From positions 558,001 through 622,000 of the forward strand of contig NZ_PJRO01000001.1 in the NCBI RefSeq assembly GCF_002858745.1: a stretch of 64,000 bases of DNA. Direction: 5' to 3'. A program made the position numbers and the translations under genes. Under the pieces are notes generated by a model, which was given only the letters and a program-made list of their open reading frames with translations, was not told where the DNA came from and ran no database searches. Positions 29,765 through 39,745 of this stretch are shown piece by piece. Numbering within the stretch: position 1 is the first letter of the stretch; each line of letters begins with the position of its first letter. The stretch is from Mesorhizobium loti (GTDB lineage: Bacteria > Pseudomonadota > Alphaproteobacteria > Rhizobiales > Rhizobiaceae).

Positions 29765-31075
29765 GTGAGCGCAAACGGTCAGTCGGCAGTGTTCGGCAGG
29801 CGGAAGGAGCCGCATACGGTCATCATCGCGCGCGGCGACGAAATTCGGCATTTCACAGTTCGTCCCTGGATGATTGCGTGCCTGGGCTCAGCCGTTGCTG
29901 CTGTTGTCGTCGGCTACCTGCTGGCCACTTCCTACCTCGTTTTCCGCGACGATCTCATTGGCGCGACGACCGCTCGCCAAGCCCGCATGCAGCAGGCCTA
30001 CGAGGACCGCATCTCCGCGCTACGCGCACAGGTGGACCGTATCACCAGTCGGCAGTTGCTCGACCAACAATTGATGGAAACCAAGGTCGGTGAGTTGTTG
30101 GCACGCCAAACCCAACTCAGCCAGCGTCATGGCCGCCTCGGTCCCATCCTCGAACGCGCTGAGACCCTCGAAACGATCAGCCCTGAATCGCAAAATCCGA
30201 CGCCGACCGCCGCACCTGCAGACCAGACCAAGCCGGAAGATCATGCAGCCCTCATCGGCGACAAGGCGATACCAGAACTTGCCGCCTTGGCCAGCCTGGG
30301 CGGCCCGGAAGTACCGGCTTTTTCGCGCTGGTCTACCCGCGCCGACTTGCCCGCCGACGCTTCCTCCGCCGACCGCGCCGACAAGCTGTTTGTGGCGATC
30401 AACCAGTCGCTGCAGGCGATTGAAACCGAGCAGTTGCAGCGCCTCACCCGGCTCGCCGATACGACCTATCAAAACGCTGATGCCATCAAGGACGCGCTAC
30501 AGGCCGCTGGACTCCCGGTCGACGATGATTTCGGCAAGGATGAATCCGACGTCGGCGGTCCGCTTGTGCCGATCGACCGAGCGACACTGTTCGACACCAA
30601 GGTCAAGGAACTGGACGAGGCGCTCGACCAGCTCGATCACTTGCGCAAGGAAGCGAGACGGCTGCCACTGGCCAATCCAGCTCCGGGCCGGGCCGTGACC
30701 AGCCCGTTCGGGGTGCGCACAGACCCCCTGCTCGGCACTGCGGCACTGCATTCCGGCATGGATTTCCGCATCCCGCTCGGCTCGCCCGCTCGCGCTACCG
30801 CAGCAGGCGTGGTCACCAAGGCCGGCTGGAATGGCGGTTATGGCCGTATGGTCGAAGTCGACCACGGCCAAGGCTACACGACACGCTACGCTCATCTCAG
30901 CCGCGTGGATGTCGCCATAGGTCAATCCGTGAAAGCCGGCGACGTCGTCGGCCAGACAGGCTCGTCCGGCCGTTCGACCGGCCCGCACCTGCACTATGAG
31001 GTCCGGCACGATGGCGATGCCATCGACCCGTTGCGCTTCCTCAGGATTGGCAAGAAGGTCCAGAAATACCTTTAG
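29765..31075 (+). CDS. M23-family (LytM/NlpD-like) envelope metallopeptidase
   Basis: The product has a cytoplasmic start, one membrane anchor (WMIACLGSAVAAVVVGYLLA), a coiled-coil region (roughly residues 75 to 125 with heptad-like charged/Leu pattern), a Pro/Thr-rich linker and a C-terminal LytM domain. Zinc ligands and catalytic residues are visible: HSGMDF, RYAHLSRVDV and GPHLHYEV. It is anchored with the peptidase in the periplasm and probably cuts peptidoglycan cross-links or regulates amidases. The start is uncertain: GTG at 29765 gives a natural N-terminus, but the frame is open from a GTG at 29720 and neither has a good ribosome site. Confidence 0.9.
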   Translation: MSANGQSAVFGRRKEPHTVIIARGDEIRHFTVRPWMIACLGSAVAAVVVGYLLATSYLVFRDDLIGATTARQARMQQAYEDRISALRAQVDRITSRQLLDQQLMETKVGELLARQTQLSQRHGRLGPILERAETLETISPESQNPTPTAAPADQTKPEDHAALIGDKAIPELAALASLGGPEVPAFSRWSTRADLPADASSADRADKLFVAINQSLQAIETEQLQRLTRLADTTYQNADAIKDALQAAGLPVDDDFGKDESDVGGPLVPIDRATLFDTKVKELDEALDQLDHLRKEARRLPLANPAPGRAVTSPFGVRTDPLLGTAALHSGMDFRIPLGSPARATAAGVVTKAGWNGGYGRMVEVDHGQGYTTRYAHLSRVDVAIGQSVKAGDVVGQTGSSGRSTGPHLHYEVRHDGDAIDPLRFLRIGKKVQKYL

Positions 31076-31172
31076 GATCGCAACGACGAAAGCGAGCCAA
31101 CGCCGACGTGCTTCAAGCACCCGTGGCATTGCCACCGGGCCAGCTAGGACACTCAACAACGGCTAAAGAAAA

Positions 31173-31249
31173 TGGCGCGAGTGACGGGGCTCGAACCCGC
31201 GACCTCCGGCGTGACAGGCCGGCACTCTAACCGACTGAGCTACACCCGC
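31173..31249 (-). tRNA. tRNA-Asp (GTC)
   Basis: The minus strand reads a full cloverleaf: acceptor GCGGGTG paired with CACTCGC (one G-U pair), D arm AGCTCAGTCGGTTAGAGT, anticodon stem CCGGC/GCCGG enclosing CTGTCAC (anticodon GTC), T arm GCGGGTTCGAGCCCCGT, discriminator G and an encoded CCA. Length is 77 bases including CCA. Confidence 0.97.
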
Positions 31250-31463
31250 GCACTGACGCCGCGGATCAGCCGTGACGTCGATGGCGGCTGGATACGGGGT
31301 TCACCGGCGGGTGTCAAGCGGCCCGCACGAGCTAATTGCAGTTCATGCGAAGGTTTTTTGACACACCGCAATAAAGCCTCAAAAGTGTCGGCAAGCGAAG
31401 CACTTGTCTGTGCATTTGGCCTTGCGAAGCGCTCGCTAACTGCTTAATGGTCCGCCCTTGAAA

Positions 31464-31539
<76 letters not shown>

Positions 31540-31800
31540 TTTTCCTTGCAGTTCAGCAGCCAGATGTGGTTGCCCGATCCTCACCTCTTCTAACACCGCT
31601 TGATTTCCGTACGATGCGAAACACCTTCGATTTGGGGAATGTGGGCAAAGACACAGCGCGGTCTAAAAACGTCGGTTAGGATGCGTTGCGGCACTGACGA
31701 TCCTCAAATCTTGACGGTTTCAAGGTTAGCGTCGGTACGCTGGCCAAGCAGGTGATTCTGCATATACAGCTTGCTTCAATCGGAACGATAGAACGCCTAC

Positions 31801-33885
31801 ATGGACCTTCCCATCTTCGCCATCAATCTCGACACTGAAGTCGACCGCTGGGAAGAGCTGGCCGGCAATGCCAGCGCCGCGGGACTTTCTTTGCGCCGAG
31901 TGTCGGCAATCAACGGCAGGACGCTGCCCGTTGAAAATTGGAACGGCGTTGACCTAACCATCGCCAAGACACAAAACGGGCGGGATATCCTGCCGACCGA
32001 GTATGCCTGCTACCAAAGCCATCTGACCGCGCTGCGGACATTCCTGGACGAAGGCAAGCCGTATGGTCTGATCATCGAAGATGACGTCGCCTTCGATGAC
32101 AGCACATTACCCCGGATCGAAGCGATCATAACCGCTGTACCGGACTTCGACGCCATCAAGCTCACCACCCATAGAACCGGCCTGTTTATGCGCGCTGTCA
32201 CAACGTCGCGAGGAGACGAGATCGGCCGCGCACTCCATGGTCCGCAAGGATCCGCCGCCGCCTATCTGGTGACAAGGCGGGGTGCGCAGAAGTTGATCTC
32301 ACAACTCGCGACAATGACCCTGCCGTGGGATATCGCCCTGGAACGGTTCTGGGATTCCGGTCTCGAAGTCTATTCCGCTCGCCAGAACGTGCTGAGTTTC
32401 ACGCCCCGGAGCGCCGTCTCCAGTATCGCAGGGCCGTCCGGAAGTTACAAAGGCGCCAGGTTCTCCTGGTGGAAACGACTGGGGACAGCGTCCTTTCGTG
32501 CGAAGGATCAGTTTCGACGTTTGCATCACGTCTTTCTGCAGCCACCCATCGCCAGCGAAACTCCGGACTATGCAACGCCCAAACAGCATCTCTTGTGGCA
32601 GATCCTAGCGACACTTCTCGTCCTGGCTTTCGTCTCACCCGTCTGGCGAGAAGCCGACACTTACCGCTATGCCGGGATTCTCCTTTTCATAGCGGGCATC
32701 ATCCGCTGGCTGGGCAAAGATCTCTGGACATATGGCAAGCCACTTATCGGTGGGGTCGGATATTTTTGCTTTGGCTGGACCTTTTACGTCTTCGCCCGCC
32801 TCGCAATAGTCTATTTTTCAAGCGGTCAACTCGGCACGGCCGAGGGCATCTATCTGTTTCCCGCGCTCTATGCGACGACGGGTTTCACGCTTCTGGCCTA
32901 CATCCGACGGCCAGCAATCGTGGCTGTATCCTTCATGACAGTCAGCTTCGCATTTCTCGCAGTCGGCACGGAATACACAGCTATACTCCAAGGCTTGAGA
33001 CCCGGGCCGGGACTATTCAACAATACCATCCACGCTGCGGTCGCCGCTGGCTTCGTTTTCCTGTGCGCCCTGCAATTTGCGATCTACACGGGTCAGCGTG
33101 CAGATCTGCGTGCAGCGAAGAGGATCGTCTACGGGCTGCTTGCAGTGGCCGTTATGTTCCTTACCATCGTCAACATCGTTGCCCTGCGTTCGAAGGGCGT
33201 CTGGCTTGCTCTCGCGGCTTCGATTTTCCTGCTGGGCATTTTTACCCTGGTTCGAGGAGATCGTCGCCAAAGATTGATCGGTGCTGGCGTACTGGTTGCT
33301 GTCCTTACTGGGGTCTTCTTCTCGTACGGCATCCTGTCTTCGACGGCAGGTGACACGGTAGCCTTCGTCCGGACCCTGACTTCTGATGTGGCAAGCAACG
33401 GTATCTGGAACGCTCTCGACCACGCCATCAAGAGCGACCTGACGCCTGTATCTGCCAAAGAACGGCTGATGCTCTGGGCTGACGGGCTGAATATATTGAG
33501 ACACCATCCGATTTTCGGCGCCAGCTCAGCTTGGCTCACCGAATGGCAGAACAGAACCTACCGTGGCGAAATCTACGATGTCTTCCACAACGGCTATCTT
33601 GAAATCGCCGTGCGCTACGGCATCGCTGGCCTGGCGTTTTATGCATTCCTGTTCATCTGGGCCGCAAGGCAGGTTCAGCAAGCCGCCAGGACAAGGCTGA
33701 TCGAGCCGACTGCGTGGCATTGCTATATCTCGACGCTGGTTTTTTTCGCCATCACCCTGCTGAGCAACTCAAACAATCGGCTCGCCATCGGCGAGGCCTA
33801 CATGTGGTTCGCGGCTGCGTTCGGCTTCTACAGCTTCTATCTGCGCCAGCATGCCAGGCAGGTTCATCCCAAGACATATTTTTAG
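31801..33885 (+). CDS. Fusion of GT25 glycosyltransferase and O-antigen-ligase-like membrane domain
   Basis: The 694-aa protein has two parts. Residues 1 to about 215 match glycosyltransferase family 25 (LPS biosynthesis type): FAINLDTEVDRWEEL at the start, CYQSHLTALR, the metal-binding LIIEDDVAFDD and GSAAAYLVTRRGAQKLI. Residues about 255 to 690 form some 11 membrane helices with the marks of the WaaL/Wzy superfamily: the Arg/Gly site ALRSKGVWLALAAS and the late periplasmic loop with HNGYLEIAVRYGIAGL. One chain would thus hold a sugar transferase and a ligase or polymerase, so it probably works on LPS or another surface glycan. No other glycan gene is adjacent. GC use is a little lower than in its neighbours. 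Confidence 0.85.
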   Translation: MDLPIFAINLDTEVDRWEELAGNASAAGLSLRRVSAINGRTLPVENWNGVDLTIAKTQNGRDILPTEYACYQSHLTALRTFLDEGKPYGLIIEDDVAFDDSTLPRIEAIITAVPDFDAIKLTTHRTGLFMRAVTTSRGDEIGRALHGPQGSAAAYLVTRRGAQKLISQLATMTLPWDIALERFWDSGLEVYSARQNVLSFTPRSAVSSIAGPSGSYKGARFSWWKRLGTASFRAKDQFRRLHHVFLQPPIASETPDYATPKQHLLWQILATLLVLAFVSPVWREADTYRYAGILLFIAGIIRWLGKDLWTYGKPLIGGVGYFCFGWTFYVFARLAIVYFSSGQLGTAEGIYLFPALYATTGFTLLAYIRRPAIVAVSFMTVSFAFLAVGTEYTAILQGLRPGPGLFNNTIHAAVAAGFVFLCALQFAIYTGQRADLRAAKRIVYGLLAVAVMFLTIVNIVALRSKGVWLALAASIFLLGIFTLVRGDRRQRLIGAGVLVAVLTGVFFSYGILSSTAGDTVAFVRTLTSDVASNGIWNALDHAIKSDLTPVSAKERLMLWADGLNILRHHPIFGASSAWLTEWQNRTYRGEIYDVFHNGYLEIAVRYGIAGLAFYAFLFIWAARQVQQAARTRLIEPTAWHCYISTLVFFAITLLSNSNNRLAIGEAYMWFAAAFGFYSFYLRQHARQVHPKTYF

Positions 33886-33993
33886 GGACACTCGGCGCCG
33901 GACGGCTCCGACCAACCTCGTGTCGCGCAGATCGATCGCTTGAACCGTTCCTGGCCGGCAATGCCCTACCCAGATACGCGCCTTGCAACCAAC

Positions 33994-34023
33994 AAAAAAG
34001 CCGGGCGCAAGGCCCGGCTTTTT
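33994..34023. terminator. Bidirectional terminator between the GT25-WaaL gene and hup
   Basis: AAAAAGCCGGGC, loop GCAAG, GCCCGGCTTTTT: a strong stem with A and T runs on both sides, between two convergent genes. Confidence 0.85.
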
Positions 34024-34048
34024 CGCAGTTCTGAACAAACAGCGCGCC

Positions 34049-34321
34049 TTAGTTGACCGCGTCCTTCAGGCCCTTGCCGGCGGAGAACTTCGGCACCGTG
34101 CGGGCCGGAATCTTTACTTCCGCGCCAGTCTGCGGGTTGCGGCCGGTCGAGGCAGCGCGCTTCGAAATCGAGAAATTACCGAAGCCCACGAGACGGACAT
34201 CGCCACCCTTCTTCAACTCGCCGGTGATAACGGCAAACACCGCATCCACCGCCGACTGCGCGTCACCCTTCGAGATCTTCGCGGCATCGGCGACAGCGGA
34301 CACCAGTTCGTTCTTGTTCAT
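34049..34321 (-). CDS. hupB: DNA-binding protein HU
   Basis: HU is a small dimeric protein that bends DNA and organises the nucleoid. The 90-aa product has the full family pattern: MNKNELVSAVADAAKISKGDAQ at the start (split by helix), the signature VGFGNFSISKRAASTGRNPQTG and the DNA arm ending IPARTVPKFSAGKGLK. The ATG at 34321 is the family start; the frame is open further upstream but not homologous. It lies after lon on the same strand with 298 bases and two terminators between, so it has its own promoter. Confidence 0.97.
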   Translation of the reverse strand: MNKNELVSAVADAAKISKGDAQSAVDAVFAVITGELKKGGDVRLVGFGNFSISKRAASTGRNPQTGAEVKIPARTVPKFSAGKGLKDAVN

Positions 34322-34428
34322 CAAAATTCCCTTCCATGAGAAAACCGGAACTTGCGACTCATCCGGCAGGGATTGGACTTTAGAAAGAAGCGTTCTGACA
34401 ACCAAGCCAAAAGACCGACAAAAGAACG

Positions 34429-34455
34429 AAAAAAGCCCGGAAAACCGGGCTTTTT
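34429..34455. terminator. Terminator between lon and hup, first of two
   Basis: A-run, AAGCCCGG, loop AAAA, CCGGGCTT and T-run: 27 bases forming a strong bidirectional hairpin. It is immediately followed by a second one at 34459. Confidence 0.85.
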
Positions 34456-34458
34456 CAC

Positions 34459-34490
34459 AAAAAAGCCGGGCTCAGGGCCCGGCTTTTCTT
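34459..34490. terminator. Terminator between lon and hup, second of two
   Basis: AAAAGCCGGGC and GCCCGGCTTTT with a 5-base loop (TCAGG), only 3 bases after the previous hairpin. For the leftward lon transcript this one is met first. Confidence 0.85.
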
Positions 34491-34580
34491 TTGTGCATTG
34501 CACTCTTAGCCGATGCTCACGCACCAACCCGAAAATCGAAATCGATTCTCGGCAAGCACAAAGCGCAGCTCAAAAGTCTT

Positions 34581-34621
34581 AGAGCACACCTCCGCACGTC
34601 CCAATGGACGCGCAGTGCTCT
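34581..34621. repeat. Nested 41-bp palindrome at the lon stop codon
   Basis: Outer arms AGAGCAC and GTGCTCT (7 bp, perfect) enclose an inner hairpin CGTCC-CAAT-GGACG. The right arm overlaps the lon stop codon. There is no T run, so it is not a standard terminator; similar palindromes in rhizobial intergenic regions are repetitive. The remaining bases of the 298-base gap hold only the two terminators. Confidence 0.65.
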
Positions 34622-37028
34622 AGTGAGCAAGCGACTTCCCAGCGTCATCGACATCCGCGCTTGCCGGGGCAGTGACAGGCTCGACCCACTCGATCGGCTC
34701 GGGCATCCTGACCAGCGCGTGCCGCAACACCTCGCCGACACGGGCAACCGGAATGATCTCCATTCCGTTCTTCACATTGTCCGGAATCTCGGCCAGATCC
34801 TTGGCGTTATCTTCCGGGATCAGCACCTTCTTGATGCCACCACGCAGTGCTGCGAGGAGCTTCTCCTTCAGGCCACCGATCGGCAGGATGCGGCCTCGAA
34901 GCGTGATCTCGCCGGTCATCGCCACATCCGCCCTGACTGGAATCCCGGTCAGGATCGACACGATGGCAGTGGCCATGGCTGCACCTGCAGACGGACCATC
35001 CTTCGGCGTGGCGCCTTCCGGCAGGTGCACGTGGATGTCACGCTTGTCGAACAGCGGTGGCTCGACGCCGAAATCGAGCGCTCTGCTGCGGACATAGGAG
35101 GCCGCCGCCGAGATCGATTCCTTCATGACGTCGCGCAGGTTGCCGGTGACCGTCATTTTGCCCTTGCCGGGCATCATGACACCTTCCACCGTGAGCAGCT
35201 CACCACCGACTTCCGTCCAGGCCAAGCCGGTGACGACACCTACCTGATCGTCAGACTCCGCGCGGCCGAAGCGATAACGCTCGACGCCGAGATAGTCGGC
35301 CAGATTGGCAGCGGTGATCTTCACCGACTTCTTCTTGGTCTTGAGTATCTCGGTCACCGCCTTGCGGCCAAGCTTCATCAGCTCTCGCTCAAGACTGCGC
35401 ACACCCGCCTCGCGGGTATAGGTCTGGATCACAGCACGGATGGCATCCTCGGAAACCGAGAACTCTTTCGGCTGCAGTGCATGGTCACGCACCACCTTCG
35501 GCAACAGGTGCCGCTTGGCGATCTCGATCTTCTCATCCTCGGTGTAGCCGGCGATACGGATGATCTCCATGCGATCCATCAAAGGCGCAGGGATGTTCAG
35601 CGTATTGGCGGTGGTCACGAACATCACGCTCGAGAGATCGTATTCGACCTCCAGATAATGGTCCATGAACGTCGCGTTCTGTTCCGGATCGAGCACCTCA
35701 AGCAACGCCGATGATGGGTCGCCGCGGAAGTCCTGGCCCATCTTGTCGATCTCGTCGAGCAGGAAGAGCGGGTTGGACTTCTTCGCCTTCTTCATCGACT
35801 GGATGACCTTGCCGGGCATCGAACCGATGTAAGTGCGGCGATGACCGCGGATCTCGGCCTCGTCACGCACGCCGCCAAGCGCCATGCGGATGAACTCGCG
35901 ACCGGTTGCCTTGGCGATCGACTTGCCGAGCGAGGTCTTGCCAACGCCGGGAGGGCCGACGAGGCACAGGATCGGCCCCTTCAGCTTCTTCTGGCGGCTC
36001 TGCACAGCCAGGTACTCGACGATACGATCCTTGACCTTGTCGAGACCGTAGTGATCGGTATCGAGCACGTCCTGTGCGAAATTCAGGTCCTGCTTGACCT
36101 TGGAATTCTTGCCCCACGGGATCGACAGGATCCAGTCGAGATAGTTGCGCACGACCGTGGCTTCGGCAGACATCGGCGACATGGTGCGCAGCTTCTTCAG
36201 CTCCGCCTCTGCCTTCTCGCGAGCCTCCTTGGTCAGCTTGGTCTTCTTGATGCGCGCCTCGATCTCGGCGGCCTCATCGCGGCCATCCTCGCCCTCGCCG
36301 AGCTCCTTCTGAATCGCCTTCATCTGCTCGTTGAGGTAGTACTCGCGCTGCGTCTTCTCCATCTGGCGCTTGACACGCGAACGGATGCGCTTCTCCACCT
36401 GCAGGACGGAGATTTCGGCTTCCATGAAGCCCATCGCCTTTTCGAGACGCTCCTTGACGGAGAGCGTCGCAAGCATTTCCTGCTTTTCGGGGATCTTGAT
36501 CGCGAGATGCGAGGCAACCGTATCGGCGAGCTTGGAATAGTCGTCGATCTGGCTGGCCGCACCGACCACCTCAGGCGAAATCTTCTTGTTCAGCTTGACG
36601 TAGTTCTCGAAGTCCGAAACCACCGAGCGCGCCAGCGCCTCGACCTCGACCTCTTCCTCCTCGGGCTCGGCCAGAACGCCGGCCTTGGCCTCGTGATAGT
36701 CGGTACGGTCGGTAAAGGTCACGATCTTGGCACGCGCCACGCCCTCGACCAGCACCTTCACGGTGCCATCTGGAAGCTTCAGCAACTGCAACACGTTGGC
36801 GAGGGTGCCGATGTCGTAGATCGCACCTGGCTCGGGATCGTCATCGGCGGCATTCATCTGGGTGGCAAGCAGGATCTGCTTTTCCTGGCCCATCACTTCT
36901 TCAAGCGCCTTGATCGATTTCTCACGCCCAACGAAGAGCGGGACGATCATATGTGGAAACACCACGATGTCGCGAAGCGGGAGAACCGCAAAGGCGCCGT
37001 CACCGGTAGCCTTGGATATTTTGGCCAT
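34620..37028 (-). CDS. lon: ATP-dependent protease Lon
   Basis: Lon is a cytoplasmic AAA+ serine protease that removes misfolded and regulatory proteins. At 802 aa it has the normal length, with the N-terminal LON substrate domain ([20 protein letters not shown]), a coiled-coil middle, Walker [14 protein letters not shown] near residue 355, and the protease domain with the catalytic Ser in [11 protein letters not shown] and Lys in [10 protein letters not shown]. The ATG at 37028 ([11 protein letters not shown]) has GGAAAGG upstream; a short in-frame extension before it is not family-like. It lies between clpX and hup, all on the minus strand, the usual alphaproteobacterial order. Confidence 0.98.
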   Translation of the reverse strand: MAKISKATGDGAFAVLPLRDIVVFPHMIVPLFVGREKSIKALEEVMGQEKQILLATQMNAADDDPEPGAIYDIGTLANVLQLLKLPDGTVKVLVEGVARAKIVTFTDRTDYHEAKAGVLAEPEEEEVEVEALARSVVSDFENYVKLNKKISPEVVGAASQIDDYSKLADTVASHLAIKIPEKQEMLATLSVKERLEKAMGFMEAEISVLQVEKRIRSRVKRQMEKTQREYYLNEQMKAIQKELGEGEDGRDEAAEIEARIKKTKLTKEAREKAEAELKKLRTMSPMSAEATVVRNYLDWILSIPWGKNSKVKQDLNFAQDVLDTDHYGLDKVKDRIVEYLAVQSRQKKLKGPILCLVGPPGVGKTSLGKSIAKATGREFIRMALGGVRDEAEIRGHRRTYIGSMPGKVIQSMKKAKKSNPLFLLDEIDKMGQDFRGDPSSALLEVLDPEQNATFMDHYLEVEYDLSSVMFVTTANTLNIPAPLMDRMEIIRIAGYTEDEKIEIAKRHLLPKVVRDHALQPKEFSVSEDAIRAVIQTYTREAGVRSLERELMKLGRKAVTEILKTKKKSVKITAANLADYLGVERYRFGRAESDDQVGVVTGLAWTEVGGELLTVEGVMMPGKGKMTVTGNLRDVMKESISAAASYVRSRALDFGVEPPLFDKRDIHVHLPEGATPKDGPSAGAAMATAIVSILTGIPVRADVAMTGEITLRGRILPIGGLKEKLLAALRGGIKKVLIPEDNAKDLAEIPDNVKNGMEIIPVARVGEVLRHALVRMPEPIEWVEPVTAPASADVDDAGKSLAH

Positions 37029-37253
37029 TGTCCAACCTTTCCTTCGCGATCGCCTTTGGCCAATCGCGAATCTCATATTAACGACCGCGGACCATTCCGC
37101 CTACCACCGATTGTGTCGGGAGTTTTGCAGCACAGAATTCGGCCTGCGGCCTTCGGGTGTTAAGTGGATAAGGCGCCGGCAAAGATCAAGGTCCACCGTC
37201 ACCTACCTTTAGTGCTAGGCAGCCCTGCCTGCGATGTCCTTGTCCGTGAAATA

Positions 37254-37279
37254 AAAACGGCGCCGAACGGCGCCGTTTT
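37254..37279. terminator. clpX terminator
   Basis: AAAACGGCGCCG with its exact complement CGGCGCCGTTTT, a 12-bp stem with a very small loop (AA), flanked by A and T runs. It lies 20 bases after the clpX stop and before the lon promoter region. Confidence 0.85.
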
Positions 37280-37298
37280 CACCTTGAGAAAAGGGGCG

Positions 37299-38573
37299 TC
37301 AGGCGCTGACGTTGCCCTTCTTTTCCTTTTGCTCGGAATAGATGTAGAGCGGCCGGGCATTACCCGAAACGACTTCCTCCGAGATCACGACTTCCCGGAC
37401 GCCTTCCAGAGCCGGCAGCTCGAACATGGTATCGAGCAAAATGGCTTCCATGATCGAACGCAAACCGCGTGCGCCAGTCTTGCGCTCGATGGCGCGCTTG
37501 GCGATCGCCGAGAGCGCATTCTCGTGGAAGGTCAGATCCACGCTCTCCATCTCGAACAGGCGCTGATACTGCTTGACCAGCGCGTTCTTCGGCTCGGTCA
37601 GGATCTGGATCAGCGCTGGCTCGTCGAGATCCTCGAGCGTCGCCAGCACCGGCAGACGACCGACGAATTCCGGGATCAGGCCGAACTTCAGCAGATCTTC
37701 CGGCTCGACCTGGCGGAACAGATCGCCGGTACGGCGATCCTCCGGCGAGGCCACCGTCGCGCCGAAGCCGATCGAGGTCTTGCGGCCGCGGTCGGAAATG
37801 ATCTTGTCGAGGCCGGCAAACGCGCCACCGCAGATGAACAGGATGTTGGCGGTATCGACCTGCAGGAACTCCTGCTGTGGGTGCTTGCGGCCGCCTTGCG
37901 GCGGCACCGAGGCAACCGTGCCTTCCATGATCTTCAGAAGCGCCTGCTGGACACCCTCGCCCGACACGTCGCGGGTGATCGAGGGGTTGTCCGACTTGCG
38001 GCTGATCTTGTCGATCTCATCGATGTAGACGATGCCGCGTTGCGCGCGCTCGACATTGTAGTCGGCCGACTGCAACAGCTTCAGGATGATGTTCTCGACG
38101 TCCTCGCCGACATAACCGGCTTCTGTCAGCGTCGTGGCATCAGCCATGGTGAATGGCACGTCGATGATGCGGGCTAGCGTCTGGGCAAGCAACGTCTTGC
38201 CGCAGCCGGTCGGGCCGATCAGAAGGATGTTCGACTTCGCCAGCTCAACGTCGTTACTCTTGCTGGCATGCGCAAGGCGCTTGTAGTGGTTGTGGACCGC
38301 CACCGACAGCACGCGCTTGGCGTAGGGCTGACCGATGACATAGTCGTCCAGCACTTTCAGGATTTCCTGCGGTGTCGGCACGCCTTCGCGCGACTTCACC
38401 ATCGAGGTCTTGTTCTCCTCGCGGATGATGTCCATGCACAATTCGACGCATTCGTCGCAGATGAACACCGTCGGTCCGGCGATCAGCTTGCGCACCTCGT
38501 GCTGGCTCTTGCCACAGAAGGAGCAATACAGGGTGTTCTTGGAGTCACCGCCGCTGTTGCTGACCTTACTCAT
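37299..38573 (-). CDS. clpX: ClpXP protease ATPase subunit ClpX
   Basis: ClpX unfolds tagged proteins and feeds them to ClpP. The 424-aa protein has the N-terminal zinc domain with Cys at 17, 20, 39 and 42 (YCSFCGKSQ and ICDECVELC), Walker [15 protein letters not shown] near residue 120, Walker [11 protein letters not shown], the IGF loop region ([10 protein letters not shown]) that docks on ClpP, and the sensor 2 area [11 protein letters not shown]. The clpP gene lies 303 bases upstream on the same strand. Confidence 0.99.
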   Translation of the reverse strand: MSKVSNSGGDSKNTLYCSFCGKSQHEVRKLIAGPTVFICDECVELCMDIIREENKTSMVKSREGVPTPQEILKVLDDYVIGQPYAKRVLSVAVHNHYKRLAHASKSNDVELAKSNILLIGPTGCGKTLLAQTLARIIDVPFTMADATTLTEAGYVGEDVENIILKLLQSADYNVERAQRGIVYIDEIDKISRKSDNPSITRDVSGEGVQQALLKIMEGTVASVPPQGGRKHPQQEFLQVDTANILFICGGAFAGLDKIISDRGRKTSIGFGATVASPEDRRTGDLFRQVEPEDLLKFGLIPEFVGRLPVLATLEDLDEPALIQILTEPKNALVKQYQRLFEMESVDLTFHENALSAIAKRAIERKTGARGLRSIMEAILLDTMFELPALEGVREVVISEEVVSGNARPLYIYSEQKEKKGNVSA

Positions 38574-38876
38574 CGTCCCAGTCCTTTCATGGGCCCCGCC
38601 GATGGTTTGGCGTTTGGCACACCTACTTATCTATCGCGGGAATCCGCGCCGGCCAATGGTCTGGCTCCTGCAACGCATTCCGTACGAAACACAAATCAGA
38701 AAACGTGGCAATGATTCCTGCAGCCCCACGGAAAGCTAAGCCGCCGAAAATCAATATAGCCTTAACGTAGGCAATCGTCGCCGTCGAGGAAACAGCCAAT
38801 TGTGGCTGAAATGCCGCAAACCACACCAAAAGCGTGGTCTGCCGCCGACAACTGACAATTTTGGCCTGACCCGATA
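38574..38876. other. clpP-clpX intergenic region (303 bases)
   Basis: No gene is seen. On the minus strand GCAGACCACGC-TTTT-GGTGTGGTTTGC (about 38815-38843) can fold into an imperfect hairpin shortly after clpP and may end or attenuate its transcript, though no T run follows. The clpX ribosome site (AAAGGACTGGGACG) is at the left end. The clpX promoter must lie here or read-through occurs; I could not assign -35 and -10 boxes with confidence. Confidence 0.5.
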
Positions 38877-39506
38877 TCAGCTTGCGGTCGTTTCCACCGG
38901 GTCGCGGCTCTCGATGACCTTGTCGATCAGACCGAAATCCCTTGCCTCGTCGGCAGTCATGAAATGGTCGCGGTCCAGCGTCTTTTCAATGGTCTCGTAG
39001 TCTTTGCCGGTATGCTTGACATAAACCTCGTTCAGACGACGCTTCAGCTTGATGATGTCCTGGGCATGGCGCTCGATGTCGGAAGCCTGCCCCTGGAAAC
39101 CACCCGACGGCTGGTGAACCATGATGCGGGCGTTGGGCGTGGCAAAGCGCATGTCCTTGTGACCAGCGCAAAGCAGCAGCGAGCCCATCGACGCAGCCTG
39201 GCCGATGCAAAGCGTCGATACCGCCGGCTTGATGAATTGCATGGTGTCGTAAATCGCCATGCCGGAGGTCACCACGCCGCCAGGCGAGTTGATATAGAGG
39301 TTGATTTCCTTCTTCGGGTTCTCGGCTTCCAGGAAGAGCAACTGCGCGCAAACCAGCGTCGCCATGCCGTCCTCGACCGGGCCGGTGATGAAGATGATGC
39401 GTTCCTTGAGGAGACGCGAGAAGATGTCGTAAGCCCGTTCACCGCGATTGGTCTGTTCGACCACCATCGGAACGAGGTTCATGTAGGTTTCGATGGGGCT
39501 CTTCAT
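38877..39506 (-). CDS. clpP: ATP-dependent Clp protease proteolytic subunit
   Basis: Serine protease subunit that forms the 14-mer chamber used by ClpX and ClpA. The 209-aa protein has its catalytic triad in place: Ser106 in [10 protein letters not shown], His131 in MVHQPSGGF and Asp180 in ADEARDFGL. The start at 39506 ([18 protein letters not shown]) is the usual one, with a short propeptide to be removed; the frame extends 11 codons upstream with no homology. It stands before clpX, as in other rhizobia. Confidence 0.98.
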   Translation of the reverse strand: MKSPIETYMNLVPMVVEQTNRGERAYDIFSRLLKERIIFITGPVEDGMATLVCAQLLFLEAENPKKEINLYINSPGGVVTSGMAIYDTMQFIKPAVSTLCIGQAASMGSLLLCAGHKDMRFATPNARIMVHQPSGGFQGQASDIERHAQDIIKLKRRLNEVYVKHTGKDYETIEKTLDRDHFMTADEARDFGLIDKVIESRDPVETTAS

Positions 39507-39745
39507 AAATGGTCCCTTGCCTGGATGGGATTTCCGCACCGAATGGGCGGAATCGATGCTGACGGTCGTTTCCGTAGATAGGATGCCGGCTCACCCTAGC
39601 GCAAGACCGGGCCGCCTAGCCATCCGGCCAGCGCATTTTATGGTCTGGCGCGCGTTAACGAATTTTAAAGAATTCGCTTTTCCAGCCATCTGGGTCCGCT
39701 AAAATTGCAACGAGCGGCGTCAGTTCGCGTAAAAAGGGGTGGCAT

